Positions 20,360-30,244 of a stretch of DNA of 30,585 nucleotides are shown here, one piece after another. The number at the start of each line of letters is the position of its first letter. Positions within the stretch are counted from its first letter, which is position 1. Source of the stretch: Gymnopus androsaceus JB14 (lineage: Eukaryota > Basidiomycota > Agaricomycetes > Agaricales > Omphalotaceae). The notes beneath the pieces were generated by a model. That model searched no databases and was not told the DNA's origin. It saw only the letters and a program-made list of their open reading frames with translations. Location of the stretch: positions 1-30,585 of the forward strand of contig ML769926.1 of the NCBI GenBank assembly GCA_009733575.1, written 5' to 3'. Position numbers and translations under genes: made by a program.

Positions 20360-20804
20360 CGTGATTGATGTTTTCTCTGGCTGCTGCTCTTGTTGTCATG
20401 TTGATCTTCTTGCTGCAATTGATGTTGTAATCTTGCTGTAATCTACTACTTAATCTATGTAGATTTTACCTATAGTCTATAATCCATGTGTATTGTATTT
20501 TGAAGTCAGCCTTCTGCACCTCCCGAACGCTGCCTGAACTGATGCCCAATGGTCACATGATGTTGACAGTAGTGAGGTATAGTAAATTCAGGTCCAAAGT
20601 TCTTTTGATTATGGGCATTTATCTACTATAGGGCACTTTACTCTTAACCACTTATCTACATAGGGATGTACCGACGGGGTTCTCCCTTGTACATATAATA
20701 TACTTGGGGCTATACAGGTGACTCACATTGTGGCTTAGCCGCTCCATGGATCTCTTGAAATACTACTCAGATGGCTGGAAATAAAATCTGGAAGGGATTG
20801 ATTA
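20360..20804. other. intergenic, 3' flank of the long gene
   Basis: No gene recognised. A+T-rich sequence after the TAG at 20357-20359, leading to the TA at which the next element is inserted. Confidence 0.35.
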
Positions 20805-21398
20805 CAGTGCTTTTTGTTAGCCTGCGGAATACAAAAATAAAAAAAAGTTGAGCGCCTACTTCAGCATAAGCGGCCAAGCGGCTCCAGCGGCACTCCAGAC
20901 TTTCTCAGTTTCCGCCATAAACCCTATTCCAGAAAAGGCAATAGTCTGGTAGAACATTCTTATCTATTATGCATGTGCCTGCCACTTGCCTATCTAAGCG
21001 CTCATTCGGACTTGGACATTCAACTCGAATAAAGTGTGAATTTTGTAAACCACTGTAAATGCGTGTACCTAAATGAATGACTGAACAACAAAGGAAACGG
21101 TATTACAAAACGAATAAAGTGAGAATGCATAGCAACAAAGGGAAGATTACAATATGAAGTCGCGAGAATGTACATAGGATATCCAGTCCATAGTGAGGAA
21201 TGCTCCAGCTGTTTTATCTTCCTCTGGCATGGCTCGCCAGATTTCGTAGTGAAGATAGAAGTCATCTGGGCTCCAAGCATGCCCAAACTCCATCTTGAAG
21301 CATTGTTGTGGCAAAAGCAATGAGGATGCATTATCAAAGATGTGATTGAATTCCAATAGCCAGGAATTTACTATAGGGCAAGATAAGGTAGGGCCAGC

Positions 21399-21665
21399 CT
21401 CCTTCCCAGGCATTGGGACTTGCATCATTGCTTTTGTAAGGAGGCTTAATCAAATTCAAGTTGATTTGCTTGTCCCAATGCCTGGCACATTTTGTCACCA
21501 GAAACACCAAATCGCACTCAAAGTTTGACACTGCCACCAACTTTTGGCAGGGAACCAAACATGACATGCTCTGAAAGGTGCAAGGCATTGGGAGAAGCAA
21601 ATTCAATCCAATCCAAATAAGCTTTCCGCAGCTTATGCGAGTCCCAATGCCTGGGAAGGAGGCTT
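21399..21665. mobile_element. fold-back element, 267 bp, nested in the 1855-bp element
   Basis: A perfect 23-bp inverted repeat lies at its ends (GCCTCCTTCCCAGGCATTGG at the left). A second, imperfect inverted pair lies inside (GCTTGTCCCAATGCCTGGCA at 21468 and the complement near 21577-21600), so the whole can form a double hairpin. GGTAGGGC occurs on both flanks within 6-8 bp of the ends and may be the remnant of a target duplication. Confidence 0.6.
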
Positions 21666-22409
21666 AGGTAGGGCAAGACAAGTGTAGTGCAAATCAGGTA
21701 GAGTTGGGATAACAAGCAATGGCGATGAAGAAATTGCAGGCAAATGCCATGCAAAGATACCACGCAAGCTTATAGATAAGAATCTTCTGCCAGAATATTT
21801 CCTTTCCGGGAATAGGGTTTATGGTGGTATCTCAAAATTGGCACTCCAGCTGTATCTCCTCCCATGATGACATCCGACGGAGAAGACAACAACTCTTTCA
21901 CGTCCACCTTGAGCCTTCAGCTCATGATGTATTTGGCTGTCCAAAACTGGTAATTGCCCCTCAAAGATATCAACTGACAATGGGAGCAAACAAGTGAGAG
22001 TGCCAAAACCTGCATTCGAGTTATGCAGTCATCACAAATGGTAACCGTGGCGAGAGGCAAAATTGGGCAGGCTCAATCTAGGTCTGTGTTCAGTTTCTTC
22101 ACAGCAGCGTATACTTCTAAACTCTCCACCAAAGTTTCTTTTGCTTTTCCAGGCTTGACCATGGTATCGTTGTACTTCTTCATTTGTATAACTAGAAGTC
22201 TATTGTTCAATTCCTTGCATTTGGTCTGGCAGCATACATTTTTGTGCCTCATCTGTAGTATACAGCATACTCATTGTACCTTTATCAGTACCCCAAAGAA
22301 TCCAAATGTATCCTCAGTTTTGTCCAACAAGCAGAGAGAAGTCACAGCAAGTTGTTCATGATACTTCATAAATTGGCCCAAATTTGAGCCACTCTAGCTC
22401 CACAAATTG

Positions 22410-22525
22410 CTTTGCAAAAAACACAGGGATTGCTTTGCAAGAATACATTGGTTGACTCTTGCTTTGCAAGAAATACATGGCACTCACTCTGCAAGAAACA
22501 CATTGGCTTAGCCTCACCTTGTGAA
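22410..22525. repeat. short tandem repeat, four to five degenerate units of about 30 bp
   Basis: Units share (T)GCTTTGCAAGAA(A)TACATTGG with variable spacers. They lie near the right end of the 1855-bp element. Confidence 0.6.
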
Positions 22526-22661
22526 AAATACATCCACCAAAGCCCTGGGGCTTTCAGATCGGTTGGCACAGTGCCACTGGAGCCACTTGACCGCTAATGC
22601 CAAAGTAGACGCTCAACTTTTTTTTATTTTTGTATTCCACAGGCTAACAAAAAGCGCTGTA

Positions 22662-23345
22662 AGTATTACTGGTGTTGAGGCAAGAAATAGTGAGAATACT
22701 ATGTACAATACTGTAATATACTACTTTTATATGATGAATGCATATCTACAATATATTAGCCTTCTCTAAATCATCCATAAGAGAGTCGGGAAGTATACAA
22801 TGAGCTGATAGCAGTAATATAACATGCGTATGATTTCTACTTCTTTTCACTTCTTTTTTTGTGGCGAACATACATTCTTTAGCTTCTCTAAACCTCGCTT
22901 CAAACTACCCTTGAAGTTGTCAGCACAATTTCAGAGGTGCATCTGCTTTTGTGGCATGATAGCAGAGGGACATGACTGAATAAGATGTGCGGATCACTAT
23001 TTTTGGGCATAACTCTCCCAAATTTTTGAATCTGGCAAAACGGTTTGTTCTAGATCATTCTACTTACTTATTTTGCATGAATGCATGGAGCAGATTTGCC
23101 AGATATGTACAAGGGAATTCTTGAGCTATTTTCTTAAATCATTTCACCTTATTTAGATTGTCACACTTAGTGTACCTGATGTTGGCGGGACTTGCCTGCT
23201 CTCTACCTTACTGTGTAATGGTTTAATTTGCTATGCTTTCTCTGCTAAATGTTGATAATGTGGGGCTCGTTCAGTGTTGGTACATGGCAGGTTGTGGTAT
23301 TGGAGGTGCTATTATGATTAGGTAGGCAATGGTAGGTATACAAAC
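22662..23345. other. intergenic, nothing recognised
   Basis: A+T-rich sequence between the TIR element and the copia 5' LTR. The last 30 bp (TTAGGTAGGCAATGGTAGG) resemble the flank of the RBR locus at about 1122-1150, possibly by chance. Confidence 0.3.
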
Positions 23346-23558
23346 TGTTAACGGATGGTGCCCAAGCGCCCATGCTGAACTAGACTACAATTGGAATTAC
23401 TTACTAACCTGGGTCAGAGCAATGACCCCTTTAACACTCATTGCTCCGAACCAGGTAAGGTACCCTTTTAACTTAAAGCCTTGTATATTCCGTTAACACT
23501 TGTTGCTCCGAACCAGTTATACCAAATATATCTTCATTGAACTACACAACCATTGACA
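23346..23558 (+). repeat. 5' LTR of the copia element
   Basis: Starts TGTTAACGGATGGTGCCC and ends TTGACA, about 213 bp. The end is set by the adjoining primer-binding site, since the 3' LTR is too short to confirm it. Confidence 0.75.
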
Positions 23559-23560
23559 GG

Positions 23561-23570
23561 TTATGGGCCC
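23561..23570 (+). other. primer-binding site, initiator-tRNA anticodon type
   Basis: TTATGGGCCC two bases after the LTR end resembles TTATGAGCCC, the complement of the anticodon-stem region of initiator tRNA-Met that primes many copia elements. There is one mismatch. Confidence 0.55.
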
Positions 23571-23685
23571 CGAGCTCTAAAATTCTGTGTATACATATCC
23601 ACATACCGTACATCGAGCTCAACAAATATTCTAAACCCAACAAACCTTACAAAGATATAACCCCTCAAAACTTCCATCTCCAACA

Positions 23686-25070
23686 ATGACCGAAATCACA
23701 GACGATTCCGAGAAAGGGAACTGGAAGAAAATCTCACTTACCCCTATAAAGGAAAACGAGGATGGTTCCAATAATTACAATGAGTTCCGTAGGAAATCCG
23801 AGCTCGAACTCGATGCCGCGGACCACTGGAAATATATTGATGGCCCGGACTACAAGCTGCCAGTGATTCCTGCCCTCGAGATGAGCACGGAAGTCAACGT
23901 CCTTGTTGATGGTACCTGGGTAAAAGGCAAAACCCGTGGTAACGAAGCGGCGGTTGCATTGGCCAAAGCAGCAGCCAAAACTTGGCTGGACGGCGACAAG
24001 AAAGCCCTTGCCGTTATTGTTAAAGCTGTTCCCACTCAGAAACTCTACATTGTTAACAATTGCAAATCCACCCACTCAGCATAGTTCGCATTAAAGAACA
24101 AATACAAACCAAAAAATTCCCTAACCGCCATATCTCTTAAACAACAAATCATTGGGAATTCTTGCAGAGACAACAATGATCCAGCCTCATGGTTAACCAC
24201 CATGATTCAACTTTACAACTGACTCCGTGATGCTGATCCTCTACTCATGCCTGATCCGGAGTTTGCTAAACATCTCGCAATGTTAATGACTAGCGACAAA
24301 GACTGGCGCTACTGTCACAATCATCTTTGCGAGAAGATGAAAGAGGCTGAAGCAGCAGGGACTCCTTATAGCTCAAGGCAGGTTGTACAATGCCTTCGCG
24401 AGGAAGAAATCCATAAGGGGATATCTGCATCGATGATATCAGTCAATGCAATCCTCGCTGGAAAGAGAGGAAAACAAACCAATAACCCCTTACCTGGTGC
24501 GTACTCAGTTAACTCCCCTTCCTCGTCAACTTGACAACAACATCAATCTCGAAGGACAGATCGTAAACTGAAACCATACCCGGGAGCGAATGAGAAGAAG
24601 AAGATCTGCGGTAACAAATTTTGTGGTTACCCCATCGGACACACTATAGAGGAATGTTTTGCTTCCAACGGTGGAAGTGCAGGAAAGTACCCGGACTGGC
24701 ATAAGGGATTGAGGAGGATCCACCTCTCCCCAGACACAAGGGCAGCGGACCAGCGAAAGGAAATGTTGAAGAAAGTAGGAGCGAGCCTGAGAATGACTGA
24801 ACCAGAGGATGAGACTGGTGGCCCCAGTCAAGACGCCGTGTTGGCCAGCTATGGCCAAGTATCGGAGGAAGAGTCGAATAGCCTCTTAAACAGGATCAAC
24901 AGTGCTTTTGCGCTCTTAACTGCCAATATTATTGAAGACGATGAACCTGTGGATTTGTCAGAAAAGATCACTGTGAATGCCATAGCTCTAAACGCAAACG
25001 AACCACAACAAAATACGATCAATCATGACACTGGTGCGACCAGAAGTTCTTCCATGACTATACCATACTG
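23686..25070 (+). pseudogene. copia gag and protease start
   Basis: A single frame from ATG 23686 is interrupted by TAG (24082-24084), TGA (24220-24222) and TGA (24532-24534). The contexts fit Trp to TAG and Arg (CGA) to TGA changes. Gag-like features are KNKYKPKNSL and PASWLTTMIQLYN in the middle, then a zinc-knuckle-like C-x4-C-x5-H-x4-C (codons at 24607, 24622, 24640 and 24655) followed by GGSAGKYPDW. The aspartic-protease motif DTGA starts at 25027. The frame then shifts by about 25060. Confidence 0.85.
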
Positions 25071-26495
25071 AACGAACCTCTAAAAGTCCACTGTTTTGGT
25101 TCAAAACTATCAGCGGTGGCTGTAGGGAAAGGGATGATCATACTTCAATCGAAAATTGGAAACTCGTACCGCAATTTTTCTCTTTCCAATGTCTTACATA
25201 TCCCTTCTGCACATTGCAACCTAATATCCGGCTCTAGATTGGATCAAAAGGGTGTTAGCACGAGAACTGGTAACGGAAAGATCACCTATCAACACCTGCT
25301 TCGCCATAGGGTCCATTGTGCGAGACTTGTAAAAGATGGATGTGACACCACTTATATCCCCGGACTGTGATCCGAGGATCCCCTCGACATCTCCGCAATC
25401 AGAAGCCTCGGTAATCACATCCATGGTACTGGACATTACAAAACTATTCAATCCCGGTACGGATTCCGCAAGTAATAAACGGTTGGGTTTTACCACTGTC
25501 TAATGGGGCACTTGGACGTTAAAGGCCTCTCGCGAGCTACAACAGGCCTACCCATAGACATGGTGGAAGTCAAGAACTGCCGTATCTGTGTGCTTGCAAA
25601 CATCAAATGACTCCCTTTTCCTAAACAGTCCAACACACACGCTGACCGTCCTCTCTTTCATATTCACTCTGACATCTGCGGTTGTTTACCCCTCAGCTAT
25701 GGCAATTTTTGCTACTTCATCATCTTTATAGATGATTATTCCCACTACATCTGGATCTTCTTCTTGAAGACCAGAGACGAAGCAATCACTTGTTTTGACG
25801 AGTTCCGCCTGGCAGCGGAACGTTACCTTGGATACCCAGTCGTCTCTCTTCAATTTGACAATGCACCTGAACTGGTATCCGGTGCTTCTGAATCCTACTG
25901 CAAGAAGGTCGGGATTACCTACGAGAGACCTGTGCCTGGTGCACACAAACAGAATGGCGTAGCTGAATGGACTATCCAAACCATCGAGCACATGATTCAT
26001 GCTATGCTGGTCAATGGAAATCTCTCATACTGGTTTTGGCCATTTGCAGCCCTCTCTGGTGTGCACATAAAGAACAGGGTCCCTCACTCAGCCATTTCCG
26101 ACAAGACCAAAACCCCATTCGAATGCATCATACAACGACATGCTGACCTATCTCACCTACGACCCTTTGGTGCTCTAGTAACTGCGAGGAAGCCAAACGC
26201 GGAGAGACAGCCCAAGATTCACAAGTGCAGAGAAGAGGGTAGATTATTTGGATACGCCAAGGACTCCAAGGGATATCTCATCTACTTCCCAAAGTTGTGT
26301 ACTGTCCTCACGCGTCGCGACATTGTCTTCCACAGCTTCCCGGTCTCACTCCCCTCATTACCACCATCCGGCCTACTATGGGATGACCTCCCCGTAGACA
26401 TTGACCACTGTTCAGACAACGCTGAACGAGGTGGTGAGCATTTTATGCACCCTGACCCGTCCAAACTGGATGATGAAATGTTTATCACAAAATAA
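25071..26495 (+). pseudogene. copia protease remainder, GAG-pre-integrase and integrase
   Basis: After the frameshift, FSLSNVLHIPSAHCNLIS is the conserved protease tail. Stops occur at 25368-25370, two adjacent TAA near 25471 and TGA near 25605. GHLDVKGLSR and CRICVLANIK mark the pre-integrase zinc region. From about 25608 to the stop at 26495 the frame is open. The integrase catalytic residues are D (25671), D (25857) and E (25965), with 35 residues between the second and third, followed by the 'LRPFGALV' block. The triad appears intact although the polyprotein is not. Confidence 0.9.
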
Positions 26496-26568
26496 TTTAA
26501 ACTGAAACTACATACCCATAGGAACCCGCTGACTGGCAATGAAAACACATTGAACGCTCCACACAGTG

Positions 26569-27294
26569 TAGAGGTGGGCACGAATACATACTCGAGTATA
26601 TTCGTTATTCGTGGTACGAATATTTGTCACCTCAAATCCACTATTTATACTCGAGTATATACTCGAATATTTGTACAGACATATATTCGCGAATAGATAT
26701 TCGTGAATAACGAGTATTTTAGGACAAATACTCGAGTATACTTGTGATTAATTAACAACATTACAAATAAAGTAAATATAGGCTCGAACATGTAAGTAAT
26801 AATGTTGAAGTACTATATTAGTGTTTAATAATAATATAAATACAGTCTGTATACATTTCCGAGTACTATTACATGACACAAAATTGTGGCGGTACTGAGA
26901 ATTGAACTCTGCTGGTCAGCTATCACAGGAAGGCCTGACCTTAATCCAGAGTCGGCGCCCATAACCACTAAGCCACACAGATTTTATTACAGTTACATGT
27001 CAATAACATTATATACATATTCAAACATAGCCAAATTAAGTTATATATTGAATTTTTGCTTAAGTAATGAATACCTCACATGCTCGTGCTAACGAGCACG
27101 TGATATCGGCGAATATTCGCGAATATTCATGAATAAAGTACCACGAATATTTGTGACATCAAAGTGGCTATTTATACTCGAGTAAGTACTCGTGTAACGA
27201 ATATATTCGTCACTCGTGACTCATTATTCGCGAGTAACGAATGGCTAAATATTCATGAATACTCATGAATATTTGCTATTCGTGCCCATCTCTA
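26569..27294. mobile_element. hAT-like MITE, 726 bp, inserted in the copia element
   Basis: Ends are TAGAGGTGGGCACGAATA on the left and the complement of TAGAGATGGGCACGAATA on the right, with a perfect 8-bp target duplication ACACAGTG (26561-26568 and 27295-27302). This is the hAT signature. The arms are packed with ATTCG, CTCGAG and CGAATA words that form many small palindromes. The centre holds a tRNA-like segment on the minus strand. No protein gene. Confidence 0.9.
26885..26985 (-). ncRNA. tRNA-like segment with Pol III A and B boxes inside the MITE
   Basis: On the minus strand TGGCTTAGTGG (26975-26965) matches the A-box consensus and GTTCAATTC (26907-26899) the B box. Between them GACTCTGGATT resembles the anticodon arm of tRNA-Gln, with extra sequence after it. 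The pairing of ends is incomplete, so this is not a functional tRNA. It may be a SINE head or a captured tRNA fragment. Confidence 0.45.
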
Positions 27295-27302
27295 ACACAG
27301 TG

Positions 27303-27994
27303 GTGACATGGATGTGTAAGTTACACTCCATTATATTTTACGTGTTTTATTCTTAACCCTGCGACCGCAGAGACACCGTTGACAACGACGTGGAAATGTC
27401 CCCTCCAGTCCCTCCTACTAGGCGTGGTGCTCGTACTAGACGGTTACCCACGAGATATGTGGTTAAATTTGTCAGCATAACGGTCGAGGGAGGGCACAGG
27501 GAAGAAAACCCACTGATTGACGTCCTCACCACCGACTCAGAACTCAAACTGGAATGCGAGGAACAAGATTTCCCTACCATTGCCCAATCATTCATACGAG
27601 CAGAAGTAGCCAATGCCACTCTCACCCATCCCATTGACAATCCTGAAGCCAAAGATCCTGCCACCGTACAAGAAGCACAGTCATCAGTATACTGGACCTA
27701 CTGGCTTGCTGCAATCTACGAAGAACTCGAGTTGTTGAAGGAGAAGGGTGTTTATGAAGAAGTTGATGAGATACTGCAAGGGAGGAAAGCTGTGGGCTCG
27801 AAATGGGTGTTACATATCAAATGCAACAAGGAAGGTCTCATCGCGTGTTTCAAAGCTAGACTCGTCACGAAAGGATTCACACAAATCCCTGGACAAGACT
27901 TCACCTACACGTTTGCCCCCGTCGCTCACTGGGAATCGATGTGAACTATCCTCGCCCTCACTGCTGAACACAACATGGAGCTGCGGCAAATCGA
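27303..27994 (+). pseudogene. copia reverse transcriptase, N-terminal part
   Basis: Between the two inserted elements. From about 27360 the frame reads PPTRRGARTRRLPTRYV, then VYWTYWLAAIYEELELL, GSKWVLHIKCNKEG, FKARLVTKGFTQIPGQDF and FAPVAHWESM, the standard start of copia reverse transcriptase. TGA follows near 27942, where relatives have Arg. Coding resumes up to RQI at the insertion point. A GTAAGT...GCAG stretch at 27317-27370 looks like an intron and may be one. Confidence 0.85.
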
Positions 27995-28643
27995 AGTAAT
28001 CTGGTCCAGTTATACTTAAACATCCAAGAACATGCCCAATGAATATTAAACATATTTAAACATCTCAACTACTACTAGCCACTGCCCTTTTTGTTTAAAC
28101 AATTTTAAACTGTGTTGTCACATGATATAGTGAGCATGTGACCATGGGAAACATAGATAAGATTAGTTGTCACATGACATAGCATCATAGTAAGCATGTG
28201 ATGATGAAAGTTAGGGTTAGGGTTAGCATCAGCTAACCCTGACCTGGTCAGCACATGACTGTGGGAAAGTTAAGGGTAGGGTTAGCTAGCGCTAACCCTA
28301 GCCTGGTCAACATATGAGATTAAGTAGGTGGGGTTAGGGGTTAGGTGGTTAGGGTTAGGATAAGGATGAAATTGGGGGTGTGGGGGCTTGCCCCCACTGT
28401 TTAAATATAGGAGAGACAGGGAGAGACATCATACAGGGCTAGGATTAAGCCACTTTGCTTAAGTACACATATAGTTGGCTATAGATCAACAAACCGGGGC
28501 AGGGGGGGGTGTCAGTTTTTTCCCACGATGCCTCGTTCAGGCTGTACGGAAATCATTATTTTGGCCCAGTGTGGTTGTTTAACCTTGTTTAATTCATGTT
28601 GGATGGAGTCTCATTTGTTTAGACAAAACTGGCACTTTTATAG
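27995..28643. mobile_element. 649-bp insertion with degenerate TIRs and telomere-like repeats
   Basis: It interrupts reverse transcriptase exactly: AAATCGA flanks both sides (27988-27994 and 28644-28650), and the codons continue RQI|DIKTAYLN across it. The ends share CCAGTT and TAAACA in inverted orientation within the first 30 bp. The interior has two units based on TTGTCACATGA..ATAG and GAGCATGTGA-type words, TTTAAAC palindromes, and TTAGGG-like runs (28211-28226, 28278-28298 and 28329-28360) in both orientations. No protein gene. Confidence 0.8.
28211..28366. repeat. interstitial TTAGGG-like repeats
   Basis: GTTAGGGTTAGGGTTAGC, a palindrome GGGTTAGCTAGCGCTAACCC and GGGGTTAGGGGTTAGG lie within 160 bp inside the insertion. 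TTAGGG is the telomere unit of many basidiomycetes. Here the runs are short, degenerate and in both orientations. Confidence 0.7.
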
Positions 28644-28650
28644 AAATCGA

Positions 28651-29814
28651 TATCAAAACCGCGTACCTAAATAGTCCCCTCGACGAGGAGATATACATGA
28701 AGAAACCTCACATCGCTGGATCAGGTTATTGGAGACTACAAAAGGGATTATACGGACTCAAACAGTCAGGCAGACAATGGTATCGAGAGCTCAACTCGAG
28801 ATTGGAGTCAATTGGCTTCAAACGACTCGAATCGGACTGGAGCATATACATCCGAGAATTGGATGGCGAACGCATGTACACTACCACCAGCGTCGACAAC
28901 ATGCTCATTGCCTCCTCCTCCGTGAAGGAATTGGACCTAGTCATGGACCAACTCACGTCACTGTTCAAGATCACAAATAATGGTGAACCAACTTTTCACC
29001 TTGGTTGTGGCATCTCGCAAGACTGAGCTGCACGTTCCATTTCAATTGACCAATATCCATACACTCAATCCATCCTCCATGAATTCGGTTAAGAAAACTG
29101 CAACCCAGTCCACACACCAATGGACCCAGGCAAACGTCTCTCTCCACAAACAACACCACTGTTGCCTGAAGAACAGAAATCGGTCAACAGTTTTCCATAC
29201 GGCGCAGTTGTTGGGAAGTGCATGTACCTCTCCAACTGCTCCAGACCCGATATCAGCTACACCGTATGGGAACTTGCTGGATTCATGGTCAGTTTTGGCC
29301 CATCGCACATCGCCGCCGCAAAACACCTACTACGATACCTAAAGGGATCACCTCGCTATCGCCTCAACTTGGGATCAGCGAATACTACCTATCCAACTAT
29401 TCGAGCACTATCCAACTCAGACTGGGGAATGGGAGACTCTCGAAAATCCATATCTGGATTCTTCATTATGATAGGTAACTCCCCTCTCTCGTGGAGTTCA
29501 AAGCAACAAGGCGTAGTGCTTTGTCATCTTGCGAGGCAGAGTACCTCGCGTCCACTCACTGCACTCGCGAAATACTATGGTTCAGAAATCTCTTTACGGA
29601 GTTAGGCTTTCCCCAGCAGTCCCCCACATCACTTTTTTGTGACAATCAAGGCGCGATTGCCTGCACACACGACCCACTCGCACATAGCAAGATGAAACAT
29701 ATTTCTATTCGCGAACACTTCATTCGCAACTGTATCTCGAAACGCCAACTCAACGTGATCTACATCTCTAACAAAGATAACTTCGCGGACCTCCTCACTA
29801 AGCCCCTTCACTGA
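28651..29814 (+). pseudogene. copia reverse transcriptase C-terminal part and RNase H
   Basis: DIKTAYLNSPLDEEIYM, then LQKGLYGLKQSGRQWY. The catalytic box at 28889-28900 reads SVDN instead of YVDD, so a catalytic Asp has become Asn. TGA closes the frame at 29024-29026. A second block from about 29120 reads FPYGAVVGKCMYLSNCSRPDI, then SDWGMGDSRKSISGF (RNase H). The frame shifts near 29510 into ALSSCEAEYLAS and CDNQGAIA, ending NFADLLTKPLH and TGA at 29812-29814. All key RNase H blocks are recognisable, but the frame is broken at least three times. Confidence 0.9.
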
Positions 29815-29858
29815 ATCCTACATTCTCGATGGACCTCCATGCTTTGACTGACGCAGGA

Positions 29859-29868
29859 CAAGGGGGGG
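29859..29868 (+). other. polypurine tract of the copia element
   Basis: AAGGGGGGG directly before the TGTTAACGG start of the 3' LTR. Confidence 0.85.
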
Positions 29869-29940
29869 TGTTAACGGATGGTGCCCAAGCGCCCATGCCG
29901 AACTAGACTACGATCGGAATTACTTACTAACCTGGGTCGG
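29869..29940 (+). repeat. 3' LTR of the copia element, truncated to 72 bp
   Basis: Matches the first 72 bp of the 5' LTR with four differences, all CpG here against TpG or CpA there. It stops abruptly at a junction with the inverted MITE copy. Confidence 0.9.
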
Positions 29941-30244
29941 ACTCATGAATATTCGCTATTCGTTACTCGCGAATAATGAGTCACGAGTGACGAATATATT
30001 CGTTACACGAGTACTTACTCGAGTATAAATAGCCACTTTGATGTCACAAATATTCGTGGTACTTTATTCATGAATATTCGCCAATATTCGCCAATATCAC
30101 GTGCTCGTTAGCACGAGCATGTGAGGTATTCATTACTTAAGCAAAAATTCAATATATAACTTAATTTGCTATGTTTGAATATGTATATAATGTTATTGAC
30201 ATGTAACTGTAATAAAATCTGTGTGGCTTAGTGGTTATGGGCGC
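29941..30244 (-). mobile_element. truncated, inverted copy of the hAT-like MITE
   Basis: Reverse complement of about 26955-27257 with few differences, including GCTCGTTAGCACGAGC and the A box TGGCTTAGTGG (30224-30234). The terminal 35-40 bp with the TIR are missing at the LTR junction. On the right the match ends just after the A box, at GGGCG. Confidence 0.85.

Larger units (their letters stand above)
20805..22659. mobile_element. 1855-bp TIR element, Tc1/mariner-like TA duplication
   Basis: The left end (20805-20896) and the right end (22567-22659) are inverted copies of each other over about 90 bp, beginning CAG(T/C)GCTTTTTGTTAGCCTG and followed by an A-rich tract. TA flanks both ends (20803-20804 and 22660-22661). 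Several TIR differences are CpG/TpG pairs. The interior holds a second inverted pair, CCATAAACCCTATTCC (near 20916) and its complement (near 21813), a fold-back element (21399-21665) and short tandem repeats (22410-22525). I find no transposase, so it is non-autonomous or gutted. Confidence 0.75.
23346..29940 (+). mobile_element. Ty1/copia LTR retrotransposon, decayed, with two nested insertions and a truncated 3' LTR
   Basis: Order: LTR, PBS, gag, protease, integrase, reverse transcriptase, RNase H, polypurine tract, partial LTR. Integrase before reverse transcriptase is the Ty1/copia order. Many in-frame stops and frameshifts make it inactive. Two smaller elements are inserted at 26569-27294 and 27995-28643. 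The 3' LTR stops after 72 bp, so no target duplication of the whole element can be read. Confidence 0.95.

Noticed and set aside
19834..20399. Minus-strand frames rich in Ser, Pro and Phe
   Set aside because: Antisense of the Lys/Gly/acidic tail of the plus-strand gene. The composition mirrors its codons and there is no independent support.
26885..26985. A genuine tRNA gene
   Set aside because: A and B boxes are good, but the acceptor and T stems pair only in part and the anticodon arm is followed by extra bases. Kept only as tRNA-like.
28211..28366. A chromosome end at this position
   Set aside because: The TTAGGG-like runs are short, in both orientations and lie inside an insertion with target duplications, with copia coding sequence on both sides.
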